Shown one piece after another: positions 58,546 through 64,000 of a DNA stretch of 64,000 nt (positions within the stretch are counted from its first letter, which is position 1; every line of letters begins with the position of its first letter). Both the position numbers and the translations under genes were made by a program. Under the pieces are notes generated by a model. The model was not told where the DNA came from. It did not search any database and worked only from the letters and a program-made list of their open reading frames with translations. Origin of the DNA: Leptidea sinapis (lineage: Eukaryota; Arthropoda; Insecta; Lepidoptera; Pieridae); NCBI RefSeq assembly GCF_905404315.1, contig NC_066288.1:9820501-9884500 (forward strand). Reading direction: 5' to 3'.

Positions 58546-58803
58546 TGTCACGTCGACATCTAACAAGAGAAGAAATTATTAGAACTGTTGGCATGTTGGA
58601 AAGAGGCACACGCCAATGGGCAGTTGTTGACGAACAATCCAGAACGTAATCTCCAGGTTATGGACTCGTTTACTTACACGGGATATGTCGCAGAAAGGTA
58701 TTCAGGTAGAAGTTGTGCTACAACTCCCAGACATCATTGTTTTCTTCATAAGCCAGAGAAAAACCTATATTGTCAAACCCATACATGTGGGGTATCTATC
58801 TAA
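58546..58803 (+). pseudogene. Tc1-type transposase N-terminal fragment
   Basis: MSRRHLTREEIIRTVGMLER, then GTRQWAVVDE, followed in other frames by SRLWTRLLTRD and GRSCATTPRHH, resembles the N-terminal HTH region of Tc1-like transposases. Frames are disrupted. Confidence 0.55.
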
Positions 58804-59214
58804 TGCGTAAAAAATCGTTACAACAAACTACAAGAACTTTTTGATTGAGGTTTCTAATATCATTTTTTTCGAAACTGAATAGTTTTCGCAAGAGACACTT
58901 CCAAAGCAGTAAAATGTGTCCCCCCCCCTGTAACTTGTAAAATAAGAGAATGATAAAACTAAATAAAATATAAGATGTGCATTACCATGCAATCTTCCAC
59001 CAACAATTAGTTTGAACGAGATTTAGTTAGGAGTTTTTTTAATTCGTAATAAATCGTTACAACGAACTACAAGAACTTTTATTATGTTACTTGTTGCTAC
59101 GGAACCCTTCATCTGCGGGTCAAACTCACACTTGGCCGCGAATGTGAAATATCCTTAGATAAAGTTGATATGTGTATATTATGTAGTGTAGTGGAGATAT
59201 TATTAAGAGAGCTG

Positions 59215-59372
59215 ATAAAACTGTAGTAGGAGAGTTTCTTTCACTGTTTCTTCTCTCTAAGCGCGAAATTCGTTTACAAAGCGGAAGTAGTAATCTTATT
59301 GACATCAAAAAGAGAAGTCTTTTGTGAAGACAAGGAAACAATTTTGAAAAAAGGGAAGACATTTATGACTTT
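59215..59372 (+). repeat. LINE family B 3' tail, opposite orientation
   Basis: gagagtttctttcactgttt, agcgcgaaattcgtttacaa and ttattgacatcaaaaagaga correspond to the complement of 11531-11698, with more divergence. Confidence 0.6.
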
Positions 59373-59440
59373 AGAGAGCCTCTCTATTCCACAAAGTGTC
59401 TCAAGTTAATCAATAATCATTTTAAGTGTCTTTGTCAAAT

Positions 59441-59640
59441 CAAATCAAATCAAATATATTTTATTTCATAGCTAATTTAATATTACACTTAAGATAAATC
59501 ACTTTTTCCATTCGCTCATTCGGAAGGCAGGTATCCATAGAGAAGAACGAGCAAGAAACCCCTTAGGTTGCTCTTTTCAAAACATATTAGGTGTTACAAG
59601 TTTTAATGTACAAATCATTTCAAATTACTATAATATATGC
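59441..59640 (-). repeat. LINE 3' UTR fragment with AAATC tail
   Basis: Starts with three AAATC repeats, then TATATTTTATTTCATA and the motif CGGAAGGCAGGTATCC...GAGAAGAACGAGCAAGAAAC, then TTGCTCTTTTCA. This looks like a LINE 3' end in minus orientation. Confidence 0.5.
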
Positions 59641-59937
59641 AAAATGGCGCAACAAAAATAATCTACTATCAAATACTAAATGCCTTACTCGTGTAAGTCT
59701 TAAACATGCAAATTAATAAGTAAAAACACAAGAGTTATTGTTATTATTTATATGTTTTTTTTTTAAATTACAAGTGTAGAGACACCATCGTTTATCAGTT
59801 CTACATTGGAGCATGCACCGTTGATAGCAACGACGGATCCGAGCGTACTCCTTTCTTAGGGATCGGGTGCACTAAAGCGACCTTCCATAATTTCGGGACT
59901 ATGCCTGATGAGTAGGAAGGAGAGACCTAGAAGATTA

Positions 59938-60043
59938 GACCGAAACACAGTAAGGTTCACACATTCACTGTAAAGGTAATAGGCGCTGTTGTGGTACCTA
60001 TAATCTAGCCGGCATCCTGTGCCTAGGAGCCCCCTACTGGTAA
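59938..60043 (+). repeat. Dispersed repeat family S, copy 3
   Basis: Shares gaccgaaacacagtaaggtt-like start, ggcgctgttgtggtacctat and aatctagccggcatcctgtg with the longer copy at 55905-56185. Confidence 0.7.
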
Positions 60044-60334
60044 AGTGTGATTGAACACATTTCACATGTATGTTATATGCTCATGTATTGCGCTTATTTT
60101 TTTAATGGGTTAAGTTTCTTGCTTATTCTTATTCTATAAGTCAAAGGTTCCCAATTTTATTTGGCCATGGAACCCTAGCTGGCTATTTTGATAACTAAAG
60201 TGTTTATTTATCTTGTAGTTTGAATATATTCATGTTATCAAGAGTCGAAGAACGAACAAAATATAAATGAAAAATAATAATTATAATATTGCAAAACAAT
60301 TATTGTGACAAAGAAATAGAATGTTTAGCTCCAA

Positions 60335-60425
60335 CTGTGCTTGTGGCGAAGTGCGTGGGCTGTTGTATTAAAAGTTGGAGGTCCCGGGTTCGATTTCCGG
60401 CTCGAGTCTGGTCTGGTGGGAGGGT
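60335..60425 (+). repeat. tRNA-derived SINE head
   Basis: Contains a GTGGCGAAGTGCGTGGGC A-box-like part and a GGGTTCGATTTCC B box about 35 bases apart. The surrounding stems do not pair. Confidence 0.5.
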
Positions 60426-60619
60426 TCGGCCGCGGCTAGTTACCACCTTACCTTACCGTTGAAGAGTTACCACCAAGCGACTGAGCATTCTGGTACAACG
60501 ATATCGTGTAAAAACTGATAAGAAGTATAGATTTAATTAAAATTTCCACACTTCTACTGGGTTGGCGCGTCTAAGGTTTTGCATCGTCAGATTAGATTGC
60601 AGTCAAGCGCCAACCACTT

Positions 60620-61265
60620 GTTGTTCATTCAAAATTTTCAGAACACTTAATCTCAATCTTAATTTCATATTCTGCTACAAGTAGCCTCAGTGGTTTGGTA
60701 TGGTTTGCGAAAGGATTCTGTACCCAGCCGATGTCCTGTGTCTTCTCAGGAAAATACACTTTCAAGGATTTTATAAGGTTCTTCATGATTTTTTCACATC
60801 GTAGATTACATGTACTTTTCTTCCAGATAGCCATTTAGAAGAGAAATACATTCATATTTTTTTGTTCAACATATTCGATCCAGAAGCTTATTTTGTTTTC
60901 AAGTGAAGATATTTTGTGCCTTATTGTAAACATAGTTCCTATTCTTCCCTGTAAGGACGAGCAGATTACGTTGAGGTTATCGAATACGTCAGCCAAGCAA
61001 GCTAACTTCATCAACCATTGCTCATCATGCAATAGTACCTACAACATGCCTACTAACGGATGCAGAAATGGGTTGTTCGCCTAAGAATATCTAAAGCTTG
61101 TTACGCAATTCGAATAACCTTGATAAAACTTTTCCTCTTGATAGCCATCTTACCTCCGTGTGTAAAAGATGTGACTTATGCTGACTCCTACATCTTCACA
61201 AGTTTTTTTAAGAAGCCTAGACTGAAGTGGGCGTTATTTTACGTAATTGACAGTTTGTACGGCTT
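60620..61265 (-). pseudogene. hAT-like (GTF2IRD2/ZBED-type) transposase remnant
   Basis: Minus-strand pieces in order: LLKKTCEDVGV, HTEVRWLSRGKVLSRLFELR, then QWLMKLACLADVFDNLNVIC and SSLQGRIGTMFTIRHKISSL (61032-60835), then LIKSLKVYFPEKTQDIGWVQ and NPFANH (60834-60625). The order and the HTEVRWLSRGKVL motif match hAT transposases domesticated elsewhere as GTF2IRD2 or SCAND3. Stops and frameshifts show it is dead. Confidence 0.7.
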
Positions 61266-61329
61266 TAATTTGTGGAGATCAAATTTCTTTACAAAGAAAA
61301 AAATATTAAAACCGATTTAGAAACTATTG

Positions 61330-62310
61330 AACCAATTTAATTGAAATTGCATGATGATACTTTATATCCCAGGACAACATCTTAGATACTTTTCATCCCA
61401 AAAAATTAAAGAGTTCCCGTGGGAGAGTAAAAAACGTCTTCTTACTTAAAAAGCGTAGTACACAACAACTTATGCACATAATTTTTAAAAATTGGCATGT
61501 TGATACCTTATATTGCCGGTCAACATCTTAAATACTTTTCATCCCGGAAAATTTAATGAGTTTCCGTGGGACAGTTAAAAACCTCTACTTCCTTGTATAG
61601 CGTAGTACACAACAACTAATGCACATGATTATTTAATAAAATTTGGCATGTTGACACCTTATATTGCCGGCCAATAACTTAGATACTTTTAATCCCGAAA
61701 AATTAAAATGTTCCCGTGAGATAGAAAAAAAAACCTCCACTTACTTATATAGCGTAGTACACAACAAGTTATGCACATTATTTAATAAAATTTGGCATGT
61801 GCATACCTTATATTGCCGGTTAACATCTTAGATACTTTACAGCCAGGAAAATTAAAGAGTTCCCGTGGGTAAATTATAAACTATTGTACTTATATAGCGT
61901 AGTATACACAACAACTTATGCACATAATTTAGTAAAATTTACCACGTTGATACCATAAATTGCCGGTCACCACATTAAATACTTTAAATCCCAGAAAATT
62001 ATAGAGTTCCCGGGGGATAGTTAAAACCCTAAAGTAAGATAAATTGCTTAGTGCACAATAATTTATGCACATAGTTTAATAATATTTGGCATTTATTAAT
62101 TATATTACCCGTCAATATCTTGCATAACTTCCATCCTGAAAAATTGACGAGTTTCTGTGGGAAATTTAAAAAACTATTGTTTCTTATATAGCTTAGTACA
62201 CAACAACTTGTGCACTTAATTTAGTAAAATTTGTTAAGTTGATACCTTATATTGCCGGTAAAACAATGTGTAAGTATTATTAAATTTAAAATCCTCTAAA
62301 AATGATGGGT
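61330..62310. repeat. Tandem array of about 147-bp units, six to seven copies
   Basis: GTAGTACACAACAA or a close variant recurs at 61455, 61602, 61754, 61899, about 62048 and 62192, a spacing of 144-152. Each unit also has TACCTTATATTGCCGG, a GATACTTTTCATCCC-like word and GTTCCCGTGGG. Units differ by 10-25% by eye, so the array is old. Non-coding. Confidence 0.9.
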
Positions 62311-63227
62311 TTCCGCAGGAAAGTAAAACACTACAAAAACATAGCCCAGCCTATGCTATCGCCATTTATATTAAATCAATTGTGTGTGACGGACGTGATT
62401 TCTACCTATATCGATACATAATAAACTTAATCTTACAACCCTGTGAAAATCTCAGCCCTACCTTCTCGCTTTTCGAGGAAGTATCTACTCATATTATAAA
62501 TACGAAAGTTTATAAGAATGACGTCTGGATGTATGATTGTTGCTCTTTCACGCGAAATCTACTTAATGGATTTTATTGACATATTACAATAATATAGCTT
62601 ACATATCAGAAACATGCTTCCATAACAGATATTTAAAGTAAATAATCTGTGTTTATACTACATTACTTGAACAAATATTTGAATAGTTATCAAGACGACG
62701 ATAAACAACCGAGTGCGCAAAATTGTGGTGCAGTCTGGTGGCAGGCGGCTGCGGGTGGAGGGGTTATTAATTTTACACGCCTGCAGTTCCTATTAATTTG
62801 CATTTTCAATGACTTTCAACATATCGCAGGGTCAAACCTTAAAAGAACTAGGCATATCATGTTTTCCTACGGCCGTGACTTTCTCACGCGTTTTTAAATC
62901 GCAAAATCTGCATGTTATCCTGAGGAGGATATAGGAAAAAATGATTGAGTGGTTTTATGGAACCACGGTAAAAGTGAAACTTTTTTTCACATTATAGACA
63001 TAAAACTAAAAATTTTTGGAATGATATTCCATTAAGGGTATAAAAGCTTTATCAATCTTAATTTTATTTTTTATATTTATTAGTGGAGCTTGAGGAACCG
63101 TATGGCATATAATACGTCCAAATGCTATGCCATGACTTTCGGTCGAAAGTTTAGGCTTTGTTTTGAGGAATTCTGGGGATTTCACATCTGAACCAGTCAT
63201 AAGGCTTTTATTTGGTGCTTTAGTGCG
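62311..63227. other. Intergenic, one partial dispersed repeat
   Basis: 62490-62610 resembles the start of the TATTATAAATACGAAAGTT element at 51537. The rest has no recognisable feature. Confidence 0.4.
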
Positions 63228-63690
63228 CAGTAAGCTAGAAACAGCTATGTGTGTGTGGAATCCACATGAAAGTACTTATGTACTCCTTCTCGAAAAGGTA
63301 CAAAAAGCTTTTTAAGGTACCTTTACAAACGTACGCATGGATAACATGGAAACTACCCCTATATGTATCCCACAAAATTTCTTCTGGGTACATTAAGCTA
63401 CAACTCCAGAGGTGCAGAGTTCTCAGAGGTGATATAGATGCGCCGAGTTTGCATGTTGAGCTATGCAGAATCTTTGTACCGGACAATTACTATTCGAGGC
63501 GCAGGCATAGATTGTTCGCGAGTCCGACACATCGTATTGTGGCTCGCACCAACTCACCTATACCGAGGTCTCTCTCTGCTCTCAACGCTCTTCTCGAAGC
63601 CAACCCTGCTTGTGATTTATTTGCGGATGGATGGCAGACGATTTTAACAGAGTGCTTCCGTTTTTGTGAGAGGAATGGATGAACGGTATT
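63228..63690 (+). pseudogene. LINE C-terminal fragment
   Basis: Pieces SKLETAMCVWNPHESTYVLL and LEKVQKAF in one frame, then RVLRGDIDAPSLHVELCRIF, VPDNYYSRRRHRLFASPTHR and ANPACDLFADGWQTI in the frame 63251-63682. This is the region after RT in a non-LTR element; an A+T-rich 3' UTR follows. Confidence 0.7.
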
Positions 63691-64000
63691 TGGATGTTAA
63701 TTAATAGTTAGTAAACTTTGTATTTATTAACTATTATTTGTGTAATATGTTTAGATTATAATTAATTCTTACTTTAATATTGTAATTGGCTTGCGCCGTT
63801 TTATTAAAATATAAATAAATAAAAAAAAGTAAATAAAATTAATTTTATACTTGTAAAATTGGAATGAATCTCGAATTGAAAATATAGTAATATCCTCTCA
63901 AGGTTGATTGTACTTTTATAAGAGAAAAAAAAAAATAGGTAAACAGTTGACTCTAAAGGCCATCCCTGCAACTTCCCGCTAGATGCTTCAAATTGTACTT
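63691..64000. other. A+T-rich end of window
   Basis: The 3' UTR of the preceding LINE fragment followed by unremarkable sequence. Confidence 0.4.

Noticed and set aside
1..64000. CRISPR array, prokaryotic operon or phage
   Set aside because: The tandem arrays here have no unique spacers between conserved repeats. The genes have spliceosomal introns, so the source is eukaryotic.

Overview
This window is nuclear DNA of an insect, most likely a moth or butterfly. The evidence is intron-containing housekeeping genes with insect-like proteins, an A+T-rich background, many degraded LINE, SINE and DNA-transposon copies of kinds I associate with Lepidoptera, and a mitochondrial cytochrome b fragment that reads only with the invertebrate mitochondrial code.

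Three host genes can be assembled exon by exon. (1) eEF1B-gamma (translation elongation factor 1 gamma), minus strand, 14802 down to 3899, nine coding exons, 422 aa. (2) Calcineurin B regulatory subunit, plus strand, 26587 to 38694, five coding exons, 170 aa with four EF-hands. (3) Mitochondrial ribosomal protein L14 (uL14m), minus strand, 42548 down to 42002, two exons, 146 aa. All splice sites used are GT-AG and the reading frame closes exactly in each gene. They do not form a pathway: they are independent genes for cytosolic translation, Ca2+ signalling and mitochondrial translation.

Layout: 1-3.7 kb is intergenic, with a cluster of short inverted motifs. 3.7-14.8 kb is eEF1B-gamma; its introns hold a 43-bp minisatellite, a piggyBac remnant and two LINE families. 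15.36-19.74 kb is one nearly full-length two-ORF LINE on the minus strand, which has only a few nonsense codons and an unexpected 188-codon open frame between ORF1 and ORF2. 19.7-26.6 kb is intergenic repeat debris. 26.6-38.7 kb is calcineurin B; its introns contain a mariner/maT-type element with both terminal repeats and TA duplication, an RTE-type LINE and tRNA-derived SINEs. 38.7-42.0 kb is mostly featureless. 42.0-42.5 kb is mRpL14.

From 42.6 kb to the end I find no host gene. This part holds transposase and LINE fragments, an 89-bp GC-rich minisatellite (52.4-53.0 kb), a mariner element with a mitochondrial cytochrome b insertion inside it (54.5-55.8 kb), four head-to-tail copies of a small dispersed element (56.4-58.3 kb), a hAT-like remnant (60.6-61.3 kb) and a tandem array of about 147-bp units (61.3-62.3 kb).

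The most noteworthy observations are the cytochrome b fragment nested in the mariner element, and the LINE inter-ORF open frame, which is preceded by an in-frame A AAA AAG slippery heptamer. I saw no convincing novel host gene system.
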